This document shows positions 35,995 through 46,471 of a stretch of 64,000 nucleotides of DNA, piece by piece. The stretch's first letter is position 1. Every line of letters starts with the position of its first letter. Made by a program: the position numbers and the translations under genes. The notes under the pieces are model-generated. The model saw only the letters and a list, made by a program, of their open reading frames with translations, was not told the DNA's origin and made no database searches. Origin of the DNA: Hydrogenophaga sp. (lineage in GTDB: Bacteria > Pseudomonadota > Gammaproteobacteria > Burkholderiales > Burkholderiaceae_C); assembly GCA_030653975.1 (NCBI GenBank), contig JAURYH010000005.1:1-64000 (forward strand), in the 5' to 3' direction.

Positions 35995-36135
35995 CCGGCT
36001 TTGCCGGGCCACTCGCATCGCCCCCTGGGGGGCTGAGGGCCGCGGCTCCAAGTCTGCCTGCGCAGACTTGGACAGCCCGAAGTGACACCGGCTCCGACGG
36101 TGGCGCGGCCTGCAGGGCACACCGAAGGCGGCGCG
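35995..36135 (+). repeat. Dispersed repeat, family A, copy 2
   Basis: GGGGGGCTGAGGGCCGCGGC, then 'TCTGCCTGCGCAGACTTGG', 'ACAGCCCGAAG' and 'GGCGCGGCCTGCAGGGCACACC'. It fills most of the 184-bp gap between the convergent metallohydrolase and sigma-54 activator genes. Confidence 0.8.
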
Positions 36136-36140
36136 GGGGG

Positions 36141-38306
<2,166 letters not shown>

Positions 38307-38573
38307 GTGATTTTCTTCATATCTGCTCCATGAATCAACACTGGGTATTCCCTGTGAGAAACACGATGTAGCAATTGCCTCCTTCTGGCACATAGCAATT
38401 AGCCCGCCACCACACAATGCCGCCAGCAGCGGGCGCCTGTGTCGCTGCGGATGTCAGTCTGTGACAGCTGGCCGGTCAGGCAGGGTGCAATTGATTCAAT
38501 TTGGAACACATGGACCGGGCACCGTCTGCCGGGAAAGCCGGGGGGACAGGAATTTCAGGTGGCTGGTCGCCAG

Positions 38574-38588
38574 TGGCCCGCATATTGC
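38574..38588 (+). promoter_or_regulatory. Sigma-54 promoter of the pedF-like cytochrome gene
   Basis: TGGCCCG-CATA-TTGC matches GG-N10-GC exactly, 43 bp before the ATG. A GAACA half-site is at 38504-38508 and a TGTCA-N5-TGACA dyad at about 38451-38466. Confidence 0.7.
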
Positions 38589-38631
38589 TGACTGGGGGTG
38601 TGAAAGCATTTTTCCAACAGGAGACACCCCG

Positions 38632-39129
38632 ATGAAATTCCCTCTCTTCAACAAACCCACCCGTACCACGCTGCGCGTGCTGGCCCTGGCGGCCAGTGGT
38701 CTCGTGGCCGCCGCCGTGATGGCCCACGGCGACGTCGTCCCGCAGAGTGTGGACACCACCACGCTGCCGCAGCTCGGCGCCAAGTGGCTCGATGCCAACC
38801 CCTACAACGAACAGAGCCCGGCCCGCAGCGAAGCGCTGCGCATCGGCACCTCGGCCTACAACCAGAACTGCGCACGCTGCCACGGCCTGGAAGCCATTTC
38901 AGGCGGCATCTCGCCCGACCTGCGCAAGATCGACGGCGATTGCACCGGCCTGGCGGACGTGGCCAAGAAAGCCGCCTGTTTCAAGGAAATGGACGACTAC
39001 TTCATCTCCACCGTGCGGCGTGGCCGCGTGCGCGATGGCCGCGTCTACATGCCGCCGTTCGAAGGCACGCTGACGCAGGAAGCGGTGTGGGCCATCCGGA
39101 CCTACATCGAAACCCGTCGCGAGCCCTGA
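38632..39129 (+). CDS. pedF: Cytochrome c-550 PedF-like
   Basis: A 165-residue periplasmic cytochrome of the PedF family, which accepts electrons in PQQ alcohol oxidation. It has a signal peptide (LRVLALAASGLVAAAVMAHG), haem motif C-A-R-C-H ('NQNCARCHGLEAISGG'), a Cys pair typical of this family ('DGDCTGLADVAKKAACFKEMDDYF') and the axial Met in 'GRVYMPPFEGTL'. ATG 38632 has AGGAGAC upstream. The ABC-type receptor gene follows. Confidence 0.92.
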   Translation: MKFPLFNKPTRTTLRVLALAASGLVAAAVMAHGDVVPQSVDTTTLPQLGAKWLDANPYNEQSPARSEALRIGTSAYNQNCARCHGLEAISGGISPDLRKIDGDCTGLADVAKKAACFKEMDDYFISTVRRGRVRDGRVYMPPFEGTLTQEAVWAIRTYIETRREP

Positions 39130-39173
39130 AACCGTCCCCGCCGCGCCTTCTACAAACACATGAGAGACAAACC

Positions 39174-40085
39174 ATGCCGTCCGTTTCAAAAAGCTTTCAG
39201 GTGCTACCAACCCCTGCAACCCCCGGCTTGACCCGGCGGCAGACCCTGGCCGTGTTGATGCCGCTGGTCGCCGGGCACTACTCGGTGTACGCGCAGACCG
39301 AACTCACCGACCTCGCCCGCATCCGCGCCAGCGGCCTGCTGAAGGTCGCGGTCTACAAGGACAACGCCCCGTTCTCCGACGGTGCCGCGGCCGACATGCA
39401 GGGGCTGGACGTGGCGCTGGCCGAGGCGCTGGCGCGGCAGATGGGCCTGAAACTTTCGCTGCTGCCGTTTGACGCCGGCGAGAACATGGGCGACGACCTG
39501 CGCAACATGGTCTGGAAAGGTCACTACCTGGGCTACGGCCCGGCCGACGTGTTGCTGCAGGTGCCGGCCGACAAGTTCCTGGCGCAGAAGAATCCGCAGG
39601 TGATGATTTTTGCGCCGTACATGCGGCAATCGGTGGTGCTGGTGCACGACACGCGAAAACTGGCCGATGTGGCAGCGCCCGAAGACCTCCAGGGCGTGCC
39701 GCTGGCGGCAGAGCGTGGCGCGGGCGCGGCCAGCGTGCTCATGGGCTACGGTGGTGGCCTGTTGCGCAACCAGGTGTCGATCTACAACACCGGCACGGAA
39801 GCGGTCCAGGCCGCGGTGGACGGCAAAGCGGCTGCGGCCCTCGTGACGCGCGCGCAGGCCGAGTCGGTGCTGTCGCGCAACCCGGGCAGCGCCACGCATT
39901 TCCGCATCACCAGGCTCAATTTCAACAACGGCATCGCCGACACCGGCTGGCCGGTGGGCATGGCGATCAAGTCGGGCAACAAGGAACTGGGCCAGGCGCT
40001 GGAGACGGCGCTCAAGTCGCTGCGTGAGAGTGGTGAACTGCTGAAGATCTTTCAGCAGCACGGCATGACGCTCACCGCGCCTTGA
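39174..40085 (+). CDS. Quinoprotein-dehydrogenase-associated substrate-binding protein (MxaJ/XoxJ-like class)
   Basis: A 303-residue periplasmic family 3 solute-binding-type protein with a signal 'LTRRQTLAVLMPLVAGHYSVYAQ'. It opens 'ASGLLKVAVYKDNAPFSDGAAADMQGLDVALAEALARQMGLKLSLLPF' and has the second lobe 'LQGVPLAAERGAGAASVLMGYGGG'. This family occurs beside PQQ dehydrogenases (MxaJ/XoxJ relatives) and is more likely a dehydrogenase accessory than a transport receptor. It is co-oriented with pedF, 44 bp downstream. Confidence 0.88.
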   Translation: MPSVSKSFQVLPTPATPGLTRRQTLAVLMPLVAGHYSVYAQTELTDLARIRASGLLKVAVYKDNAPFSDGAAADMQGLDVALAEALARQMGLKLSLLPFDAGENMGDDLRNMVWKGHYLGYGPADVLLQVPADKFLAQKNPQVMIFAPYMRQSVVLVHDTRKLADVAAPEDLQGVPLAAERGAGAASVLMGYGGGLLRNQVSIYNTGTEAVQAAVDGKAAAALVTRAQAESVLSRNPGSATHFRITRLNFNNGIADTGWPVGMAIKSGNKELGQALETALKSLRESGELLKIFQQHGMTLTAP

Positions 40086-40430
40086 CAGGTTCCCCCCTGC
40101 GCCGCTGCGCGGCTTCCCCCCAGGGGGGCCACGCCCTTTGACCGGCGAAGCCGAGGTACTGGCCCCACCCCCGTCGCTTGTTCGCTTCGCGTAACCGTTC
40201 CGCCCCTCAAGGGGCAACGCGAGTGGCCCGGCAAAGCCGGTTCCACCGCGTTCCGGGTTGAGGCACATCGCGCCGGTTGGGTCCTTTGCGATGCGGCAGT
40301 TTGCTCCCGTGAGCCCACAGCCTCTCCGGAGCGCGTGCATCAGCCCAGCACACGCCGAAGATCCGGCTCCGCCGGTCCAAGGGCGTGGTCCCCCTGGGGG
40401 GGAAGCCGCGCAGCGGCGCAGGTGGGGTCA
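40086..40430. repeat. Intergenic foldback made of inverted family A-prime repeats
   Basis: The left arm (40090-40142: CCCCCTGCGCCGCTGCGCGG, CCCCAGGGGGGCCACGCCC) is the inverted copy of the right arm (40370-40430: GGCGTGGTCCCCCTGG, GAAGCCGCGCAGCGGCGCAGG). The middle (40160-40260) holds GCCCCTCAAGGGGC and other family A blocks. The whole 342-bp gap lies between the convergent binding-protein gene and the AOR-cluster regulator gene and contains no gene I can support. Confidence 0.8.
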
Positions 40431-41546
40431 CCTTCTTGCTATTTTGCGGTACACCGTGGCCCGGCTGATGCCGAGCACGCGGGCGGCTTCCATCACGTTG
40501 CCGCGCGCTTCTTCCACCGCGCGGCGGATGAGCGCGGTTTCCACGTCTTTCAGCGGCACGCTGGCACCCATCGGCCGCTGTGGGGCGCTGCTGCTGACCC
40601 GGCCGTCGTTCAGGCGCGCCAGCACCTGCAGGCGCAGGCCCGACCACAGGGGCAGTTCGATGGCACCGCGCAACGCGCGGGCGGCATCGAACAGGCTGTC
40701 GGGTGGCACGGCGATCACGTCGCTGCAATGCGGCCAGGGCGCGCCGGCGGGCAAGGTCAGCATGTCGGCCGCGGCGCGGTTGGCGCCGGTGATGCGGCCG
40801 TCGTCATCCAGGCACACCAGACCGTCGCTGTCTTCGCCGGGCGTGCGGCCGGGCCAGTTCAGGCGCAGCAGCAGGTGGTGTGGCTGCGCCAGCGTGAGCG
40901 CGTTTTCAATGCTCAGCGCCGACTGGGTGACCAGGTGCTTGAGGGCAGGGCGTTCGGGTACGTTGATGCCGGTCAGGTCGAGCATGCCGACGCAGCGGCC
41001 ATCGGGGCCGAACAGCGGGGCACCCGCGCAGCTGTAGGCGCTGGTGTCGTCGAAAAAGTGTTCGCCGCGGTGCAGCCACACCGGTTGCAGTTCGGCCAGG
41101 GTGGCACCGATGGCGGTGGTGCCCACCGCCTGCTCCGACAGGTCCACGCCCACGCGGGCGATCAGGTGCGCCAGGCGGTTGTGGTGGTCGATCGGGCCAT
41201 TGACGTCGATCACCACCCCCTGGGCGTCGGTGAGGATGGCGAAGTAGCGGGTGTCGGCCATGGCGCGCGCAAGCTGCTGGATGACCGGCGCTGCCGCACG
41301 CAACAGCGGCTGGTTGGCCTCGATCACGCGGCGCATGGTCGAGCTGGAAACCGGGTCGAAAGCCAGGCGCTGCTCGGGCTGCAAGCCCTGCGCCAGGCAG
41401 CGCCGCCAGGAGCGCTCGATCCAGGGCTCCAGCTGCGGTGCCGCAGCGATGCTGCCGCCCTGGAACACGGCCTGGCGCGCGTTCTCGATGCGGGTGAGGC
41501 GGTCGGCCGTGGTGCTGGCTGCCGGAGAGTGCTGGCGGATGCTCAT
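40428..41546 (-). CDS. AcoR-like regulator lacking the AAA+ domain (GAF + Fis HTH)
   Basis: A 372-residue protein. The N-terminus is like AcoR activators ('PWIERSWRRCLAQGLQPEQRLAFDPVSSSTMRRV') with a GAF sensor ('VDLSEQAVGTTAIGATLAELQPVWLHRGEHF') and a PAS-like segment. It then goes straight to a Fis-type HTH ('ALIRRAVEEARGNVMEAARVLGISRATVYRKIARR'). There is no Walker A, no GAFTGA and no room for the AAA+ domain, so it cannot drive sigma-54 open-complex formation itself. It is divergent from the aor operon and probably regulates it through sigma-70 or as a repressor. Confidence 0.85.
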   Translation of the reverse strand: MSIRQHSPAASTTADRLTRIENARQAVFQGGSIAAAPQLEPWIERSWRRCLAQGLQPEQRLAFDPVSSSTMRRVIEANQPLLRAAAPVIQQLARAMADTRYFAILTDAQGVVIDVNGPIDHHNRLAHLIARVGVDLSEQAVGTTAIGATLAELQPVWLHRGEHFFDDTSAYSCAGAPLFGPDGRCVGMLDLTGINVPERPALKHLVTQSALSIENALTLAQPHHLLLRLNWPGRTPGEDSDGLVCLDDDGRITGANRAAADMLTLPAGAPWPHCSDVIAVPPDSLFDAARALRGAIELPLWSGLRLQVLARLNDGRVSSSAPQRPMGASVPLKDVETALIRRAVEEARGNVMEAARVLGISRATVYRKIARR

Positions 41547-41770
41547 GGGAGTGTCTCGTATTTGTTCAAATTTTTGTCTGCCATGCCAAAGACAGCATCA
41601 AGTATGCCAACGGCCGCGGTGTTTCATTTTGAGAATTTCCGTGGCCGACCCAGGCCGAATGAGGGATAACCCTCAAGCCGAAGTGCTTCAGGCAACCAAC
41701 AATGGCCAGGCAAATCTTTTCATATGCATGGCGCAGCACAAGTGGCGCCGCACCCCCACAGGAGAACCTC
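41547..41770. promoter_or_regulatory. Divergent control region between the regulator gene and the aor operon
   Basis: This AT-richer 224-bp region holds a TGTCT-N10-AGACA dyad around 41575-41594 and TTTCATTTTGAGAA near 41620-41635. The ribosome-binding site AGGAG for the ferredoxin gene is at its end. I could not find a convincing -24/-12 promoter. Confidence 0.4.
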
Positions 41771-42247
41771 ATGCAGAAAGTCCTGCACATCAACCCGGAC
41801 AAATGCACCGGCTGCCTGCAGTGCGAAATGGCCTGCTCGTTCGAGAACTACGGCATCTACGCCACCTCGAAGTCGCGCATCAAGGTGTTCGACTTCCACC
41901 ACACCGGCAAGAAGGTGCCTTACACCTGCACCCAGTGCGACGAAGCCTGGTGCCTGCACGCCTGCCCGGTGGAAGCGATCACGGTGGACAAGATGACCGG
42001 CGCCAAGGTGGTCAACGAGACCACCTGCGTGGGCTGCAAGGTCTGCACCATCGCCTGCCCCTTCGGCACCATCAACTACGTGCAGGAAACCGGCAAGGTC
42101 CAGAAGTGCGACCTCTGCGGCGGTGAGCCGGCCTGCGCCGAAGCCTGCCCGACCGCGGCGATCACGTTTGTCGACGCCAACTGGACCGGCATCGACAAGA
42201 TGAAACAGTGGGCCGACAAGCTGGGCAACCAGCCGTCTGCAGCCTAA
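41771..42247 (+). CDS. aorA: Ferredoxin-type subunit of tungsten aldehyde oxidoreductase (AorA-like)
   Basis: A 158-residue protein with four [4Fe-4S] clusters of the HycB/NarH-like ferredoxin family. Cysteine clusters: 'CTGCLQCEMAC', 'CTQCDEAWCLHACP', 'CVGCKVCTIACP' and 'CDLCGGEPACAEACP'. It transfers electrons between the tungsten subunit and the FAD subunit. ATG 41771 has GGAGAA upstream. The gene order ferredoxin-AOR-FAD subunit-MoaD resembles the aor operon of Aromatoleum. Confidence 0.9.
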   Translation: MQKVLHINPDKCTGCLQCEMACSFENYGIYATSKSRIKVFDFHHTGKKVPYTCTQCDEAWCLHACPVEAITVDKMTGAKVVNETTCVGCKVCTIACPFGTINYVQETGKVQKCDLCGGEPACAEACPTAAITFVDANWTGIDKMKQWADKLGNQPSAA

Positions 42248-42318
42248 AGACTTGCGGGTCAGACCACTCGCGCAGCGATGTGCTCTGGCCCCAACCGATC
42301 AAATCAAGGAGCATCAAC

Positions 42319-44166
42319 ATGTCTTGGGCTGGAAAAATCCTCCGCGTCAACCTGAGCGCGGGCACCGTGAAGTCCGAACCGCTGAACATGGAGTGGGCGC
42401 GCGCCTACCTCGGTTCACGCGGCCTGGGCAGCAAGTACCTGATCAGCGAAGTCGACCCCAAGGTCGATCCGCTGTCGGCCGACAACAAGATCATCTGGGC
42501 CACCGGCCCGCTGACCGGCACCATGGCCTCCACCGGCGGCCGCTACACCGTCATCACCAAGGGCCCGCTCACCGGTGCCATCGCCTGCTCGAACTCGGGC
42601 GGCTACTGGGGCGCCGAGCTCAAGATGGCCGGCTGGGACATGGTGATCTTTGAAGGCAAATCGGCCAAGCCGGTCTACCTCTACATCAACGACGACGATG
42701 CCGAACTGCGCGACGCTTCGCACCTTTGGGGTCAGAGCGTGTGGAAGACCGAAGAGATGCTCAAGACCGGCCTGCAGGACCCGCTGCTGCGCGGCTCCAG
42801 CCTCGGCAAGGCCCGTGAAAACGGCGTGCTGCACGCCGCCGTGGGCCACGACCAGCACCGTCCGGCCGGCCGCTCGGGCGTGGGCGCCGTCATGGGCAGC
42901 AAGAACCTCAAGGCGATTGCCGTGCGCGGCACCAAGGGCGTGGGCAACATCCGCGACCCCAAGGCCTTCATGAAGGTCACCTTCGAGAAGAAGAAGATCC
43001 TGGCCGAGAATGCCGTCACCGGCCAGGGCCTGCCGGCCTACGGCACCCAGGTGCTGATGAACGTGATCAACGAGATGGGCGCGCTGCCCACGCGCAACCA
43101 CCGCGACGTGCAGTTCGAAGGCGCCAAAGACATCTCGGCTGAAGCCATGGCCACGCCGCGCGAGAGCGACGGCAAGAAGCACCTGGTGACCAACCAGGCC
43201 TGCTTCGGCTGCACCATCGCCTGCGGGCGCATCAGCAAGATGGACGAAGGCCACTTCACCGTCGCCAACAAGCCGCAGTACTGGGGCGCCAACGGCGGCC
43301 TCGAATACGAAGCGGCCTGGGCGCTGGGCGCGGCCAACGGCGTGAACGACCTCGAAGCGCTGCAGTACGCCAACATGCTGTGCAACGAAGAGGGCTTCGA
43401 CCCGATCAGCTTCGGTGCCACCGTGGGCGCGGTGATGGAGCTGTACGAAATGGGCGTGCTCACCGCGGAGCAGCTCGGCATCGACGCCAAGTTCGGCTCG
43501 GCGCAGGCACTGGCCCACTTCGCCGAGATCACCGCCAGGGGCGAAGGCTTCGGCAAGGAGATCGGCCAGGGTTCCAAGCGCCTGACCGAAAAGTACGGCC
43601 ATCCCGATCTGTCCATGAGCGTGAAGGGCCAGGAATTTCCGGCTTACGACGGCCGTGCGATCCAGGGCATCGGTCTGGCCTACGCCACGTCCAACCGCGG
43701 CGCCTGCCACCTGCGCGGCTACACCATCGCGTCTGAAGTGCTGGGCATCCCGGTCAAGACCGATCCGGTCGAGAGCGAAGGCAAGCCGGAACTGGTGAAG
43801 GCGTTCCAGGACGCCACCGCCGCGTTCGACTCGTCGGGCCTGTGCGTGTTCACCACCTTCGCCTGGGGCGTGGCCGATCTGGCACCGCAGCTGCAGGCCG
43901 CGTGCAACGAAGAGTTCACCACCGAAGAACTGGAGAAGATCGGTGAGCGCATCTGGAACATGGAGCGCGAATTCAACAACGCCGCCGGCTTCACCGCCAA
44001 GGACGACAACCTGCCCAAGCGCCTGCTGACCGAGGCGGCCAAGACCGGTGCCTCCAAAGGCATGGTCAGCAAGCTGCCCGAGATGCTGCCCAAGTACTAC
44101 GCCGCGCGCGGCTGGGACCCGGAAGGCCGACCGACCGCCGAGACCCGGGCACGCCTGAGCCTCTGA
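42319..44166 (+). CDS. aorB: Tungsten-dependent aldehyde:ferredoxin oxidoreductase family catalytic subunit (AorB-like)
   Basis: A 615-residue AOR-family enzyme oxidising aldehydes to acids at a tungsten bis-pterin. Family landmarks: N-terminal 'KILRVNLSAGTVKSEPL...YLGSRGLGSKYL', pterin-binding 'TGPLTGTMASTGGRYTVITKGPLTGAIACSNSGGYWGAELKMAGWD', cluster cysteines 'ACFGCTIACGR' plus the distal Cys in 'DSSGLCVFTTF', and 'GLAYATSNRGACHLRGY'. ATG 42319 follows AAGGAG. The metal (W rather than Mo) is inferred from family. It could detoxify aldehydes from the quinoprotein pathway. Confidence 0.93.
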   Translation: MSWAGKILRVNLSAGTVKSEPLNMEWARAYLGSRGLGSKYLISEVDPKVDPLSADNKIIWATGPLTGTMASTGGRYTVITKGPLTGAIACSNSGGYWGAELKMAGWDMVIFEGKSAKPVYLYINDDDAELRDASHLWGQSVWKTEEMLKTGLQDPLLRGSSLGKARENGVLHAAVGHDQHRPAGRSGVGAVMGSKNLKAIAVRGTKGVGNIRDPKAFMKVTFEKKKILAENAVTGQGLPAYGTQVLMNVINEMGALPTRNHRDVQFEGAKDISAEAMATPRESDGKKHLVTNQACFGCTIACGRISKMDEGHFTVANKPQYWGANGGLEYEAAWALGAANGVNDLEALQYANMLCNEEGFDPISFGATVGAVMELYEMGVLTAEQLGIDAKFGSAQALAHFAEITARGEGFGKEIGQGSKRLTEKYGHPDLSMSVKGQEFPAYDGRAIQGIGLAYATSNRGACHLRGYTIASEVLGIPVKTDPVESEGKPELVKAFQDATAAFDSSGLCVFTTFAWGVADLAPQLQAACNEEFTTEELEKIGERIWNMEREFNNAAGFTAKDDNLPKRLLTEAAKTGASKGMVSKLPEMLPKYYAARGWDPEGRPTAETRARLSL

Positions 44167-44206
44167 AGCCGGATTCCGGGTCGCCTCCGCGGCCCGTCAA
44201 CACAGC

Positions 44207-44236
44207 GGGGGCAGCCAGAACAGCTGCCCCTTTTTT
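44207..44236 (+). terminator. Rho-independent terminator within the aor operon
   Basis: GGGGCAGC - CAGAACA - GCTGCCCC followed by TTTTTT, 41 bp after the AOR stop and 19 bp before the FAD subunit start. It probably acts as an attenuator that sets aorAB above aorC expression. Confidence 0.82.
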
Positions 44237-44254
44237 GTTTCGCAGGAGAACCAG

Positions 44255-45604
44255 ATGCACCACGTCATCCTCGGCGCCGGCCCGGCCGGTGTCATCGCGG
44301 CCGAAACCATCCGCAAGCACGCGCCACACGACACGATCACCATCGTCGGCGACGAAAACGAGGCGCCGTACTCGCGCATGGCCATTCCCTACCTGCTGAT
44401 CGGCAAGGTCGGCGAAGAAGGCACGCACCTGCGCCACACGGCGGGCCACTTCGAGGCGCTGAACATCCAGGTCTTGCGCGGTGTGCGGGCCAAGCTGCTG
44501 GACCCGGCCAAACGAACCATCGCTCTGAGCAACGGCCACACCATCGGCTTTGACACGCTGCTCATCGCCACCGGCTCCTCGCCCGCCACGCCGCCCATTC
44601 CCGGTATCGACGGCCCGGGTGTGCACAGCTGCTGGACGCTGGCCGACGCGCGCGCCATCGCCAACCTGGCCAAACCCGGTGCCAAGGTGCTGCAGATGGG
44701 CGCCGGTTTCATCGGCTGCATCATCATGGAATCGCTGCAGCAGCGTGGTGTGGAGCTCTCCGTGGTGGAGATGGGCGACCGCATGGTGCCGCGCATGATG
44801 GGCCCCACGGCGGGCGGCATGATCAAGGACTGGTGTGAGAAAAAAGGAGTCAAGGTCTACACCGGCGCGCGGGTCGAAGCGATCGAGCGCGGCGACGGCG
44901 CCGAGCCGGGCCTGCTGGGCAAGATTGCGCAGGTGGTGGGCATCGGCTCGTCGGCCGCATCCAGCGGCAAGATGCAGGTGCGCCTGTCCACTGGCGACCG
45001 CCTGGAGGCCGATCTGGTGATCAGCGCCACCGGGGTCAAGCCCAACATCGGCTTCCTGGAAAACAGCGGTGTGCGCTGCCTGGTCGGCGTGCTGACCGAC
45101 GAGCACCTGCAGACCAATGTGCCCGGCATTTACGCCGCGGGCGACTGCGCCGAAGCCTTCGACAAGGTTTCGGGCAAGACCATCGTGAGTGCCATCCAGC
45201 CCAACGCCGCCGAGCAGGCCCGCGTGGCGGCACTCAACATGGTGGGGCAGAAGGTGGAGCTCATGGGCGTGACGCAGATCAACGTGCTCGACACCCTGGG
45301 CATGATCTCCACCAGCTTCGGCAACTGGGAAGGTCTGCCGGGCGGCGAGCACGTGGAACTGACCGATCAGAAGGCCGGTCGCCACCTGAGCCTGCAGTTC
45401 AAGGACGACCTCATGGTCGGCTGCAACAGCGTGGGCTGGACCGAGCACGTGGGTGTCATGCGGGGCCTGGTGGAAGGCCAGGTGCGCCTGGGTGAATGGA
45501 AAGACACGCTGATGGCCGATCCGACCAAACTGATGGACGCCTACCTCGCCAGCGCGCAGGGGCAGGGGCAATGGAGTGGCGCTGCCGATGGCCGCCGCCG
45601 TTGA
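44255..45604 (+). CDS. aorC: FAD-dependent pyridine-nucleotide subunit of AOR (AorC-like)
   Basis: A 449-residue flavoprotein of the nitrite reductase large-subunit/rubredoxin reductase fold. FAD-binding 'HHVILGAGPAGVIAAETI', second dinucleotide site 'KVLQMGAGFIGCIIMESL' and 'GIYAAGDCAEAFDKVSG'. By analogy with AorABC it couples the AOR to NAD+ and makes the enzyme a soluble NAD-linked complex. ATG 44255 has CAGGAGA. The MoaD-like gene follows. Confidence 0.88.
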   Translation: MHHVILGAGPAGVIAAETIRKHAPHDTITIVGDENEAPYSRMAIPYLLIGKVGEEGTHLRHTAGHFEALNIQVLRGVRAKLLDPAKRTIALSNGHTIGFDTLLIATGSSPATPPIPGIDGPGVHSCWTLADARAIANLAKPGAKVLQMGAGFIGCIIMESLQQRGVELSVVEMGDRMVPRMMGPTAGGMIKDWCEKKGVKVYTGARVEAIERGDGAEPGLLGKIAQVVGIGSSAASSGKMQVRLSTGDRLEADLVISATGVKPNIGFLENSGVRCLVGVLTDEHLQTNVPGIYAAGDCAEAFDKVSGKTIVSAIQPNAAEQARVAALNMVGQKVELMGVTQINVLDTLGMISTSFGNWEGLPGGEHVELTDQKAGRHLSLQFKDDLMVGCNSVGWTEHVGVMRGLVEGQVRLGEWKDTLMADPTKLMDAYLASAQGQGQWSGAADGRRR

Positions 45605-45682
45605 ATCCATTCCGTGTCTCCCGCTGGGGCGATACACCGCGCCGCTGACGCGTTGCAGCCCCGGAATGGGAAAATCACCTTC

Positions 45683-45937
45683 ATGAAAATCACGTTCAAG
45701 CTCTTCGCCACCCTGACAGACTACCTGCCCGCCGAGGCGCGGCGCAGCAACCTCGTCGAGCTGGACGTGGACCCGTCTGCGCCCATCAGCCGGATCATCG
45801 AGCCGTTCGGGCTGCCGCCGAAGCTGGTGCACCTGGTGCTGGTCAACGGCAAGTACATCGAACCCGACAAACGCATGAGCACCACGCTCACCGATGGCGA
45901 CGTGCTGGCCATCTGGCCACCGATTGCGGGCGGCTGA
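45683..45937 (+). CDS. MoaD/ThiS-like sulfur carrier, W-pterin-associated
   Basis: An 84-residue ubiquitin-like protein ending in the required Gly-Gly ('IWPPIAGG'). The beta-grasp pattern 'KITFKLFATLTDYLPAEARRSNLVELDV...GDVLAIWPPIAGG' is clear. A dedicated MoaD homologue beside an AOR suggests a pathway-specific sulfur carrier for tungstopterin. No moeB/thiF-like activating enzyme is adjacent. Confidence 0.87.
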   Translation: MKITFKLFATLTDYLPAEARRSNLVELDVDPSAPISRIIEPFGLPPKLVHLVLVNGKYIEPDKRMSTTLTDGDVLAIWPPIAGG

Positions 45938-45956
45938 AACAATGAAACACCCCCGC

Positions 45957-46095
45957 CGCGCTGTGCGCGACCCCCCCCAGGGGGCTGAGGGCCGCGGCTC
46001 CAAGCCTGCCTGCGCAGGCTTGGACAGCCCGAAGTGGCTGCGACTCTGGCGCAGCCGCGGCCTGCAAGGCACACCAGCCGTCTGGCAAAGCCAGC
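45957..46095 (+). repeat. Dispersed repeat, family A, copy 3
   Basis: CCCAGGGGGCTGAGGGCCGC, 'CCTGCCTGCGCAGGC', 'TTGGACAGCCCGAAG', 'TGGCTGCGACTCTGG' and 'CGCAGCCGCGGCCTGCAAGG'. It is very close in sequence to copy 1 at 17841-18002 and lies between the MoaD-like gene and a small ORF. Confidence 0.85.
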
Positions 46096-46164
46096 CCGGC
46101 GGTGTCTCTGGGGTGGACGATTCACCCCGGTTCGGATCATGGTCCGCGTGCCGGGAACGCTGAC

Positions 46165-46464
46165 GTGCAGTCGAGCTACGCCGAGGCTTTCGAACGCGAC
46201 ATGGGTTGCACCGAGACCGAATGGCTCGGCTGGTTGCCCGCGGCCATTGGCAGCTGCCCCTGGCAGATCGACGGCGGTTCGGCCCGGGTTGTCATCGCAC
46301 CGGGTTCGCTGCAACTGCGCTGGCAGGTCATGCCGCCGCGTGTCATCGCCCTCATGCGCATGCCGGTGCTGCGCGTGGGTTTCGCCTTCAGCGGGCTGGA
46401 CGCGGCTCAGCGCTTCGCGTTCATGAAGCGCTTCGACCTCTACATGCAGCGCGGGGGCGGATGA
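46165..46464 (+). CDS. Small conserved-looking protein of unknown function
   Basis: A 99-residue protein. I favour GTG 46165 (GGAACG upstream), because the longer track version starts inside the repeat. It is rich in basic and hydrophobic beta-like residues ('SARVVIAPGSLQLRWQVMPPRVIALMRMPVLRVGFAFSGLDAAQRFAFMKRFDLYM'). No domain is recognised. Co-orientation with the aor genes hints at a role there. It ends 7 bp from the convergent flavoprotein gene. Confidence 0.65.
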   Translation: MQSSYAEAFERDMGCTETEWLGWLPAAIGSCPWQIDGGSARVVIAPGSLQLRWQVMPPRVIALMRMPVLRVGFAFSGLDAAQRFAFMKRFDLYMQRGGG

Positions 46465-46471
46465 CCCGGAT

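Noticed and set aside
41700-41760. Possible -24/-12 promoter upstream of the aor operon
   Set aside because: Candidates such as ATGGCGCAGCACAAGT lack the -12 GC, and the adjacent regulator has no AAA+ domain.
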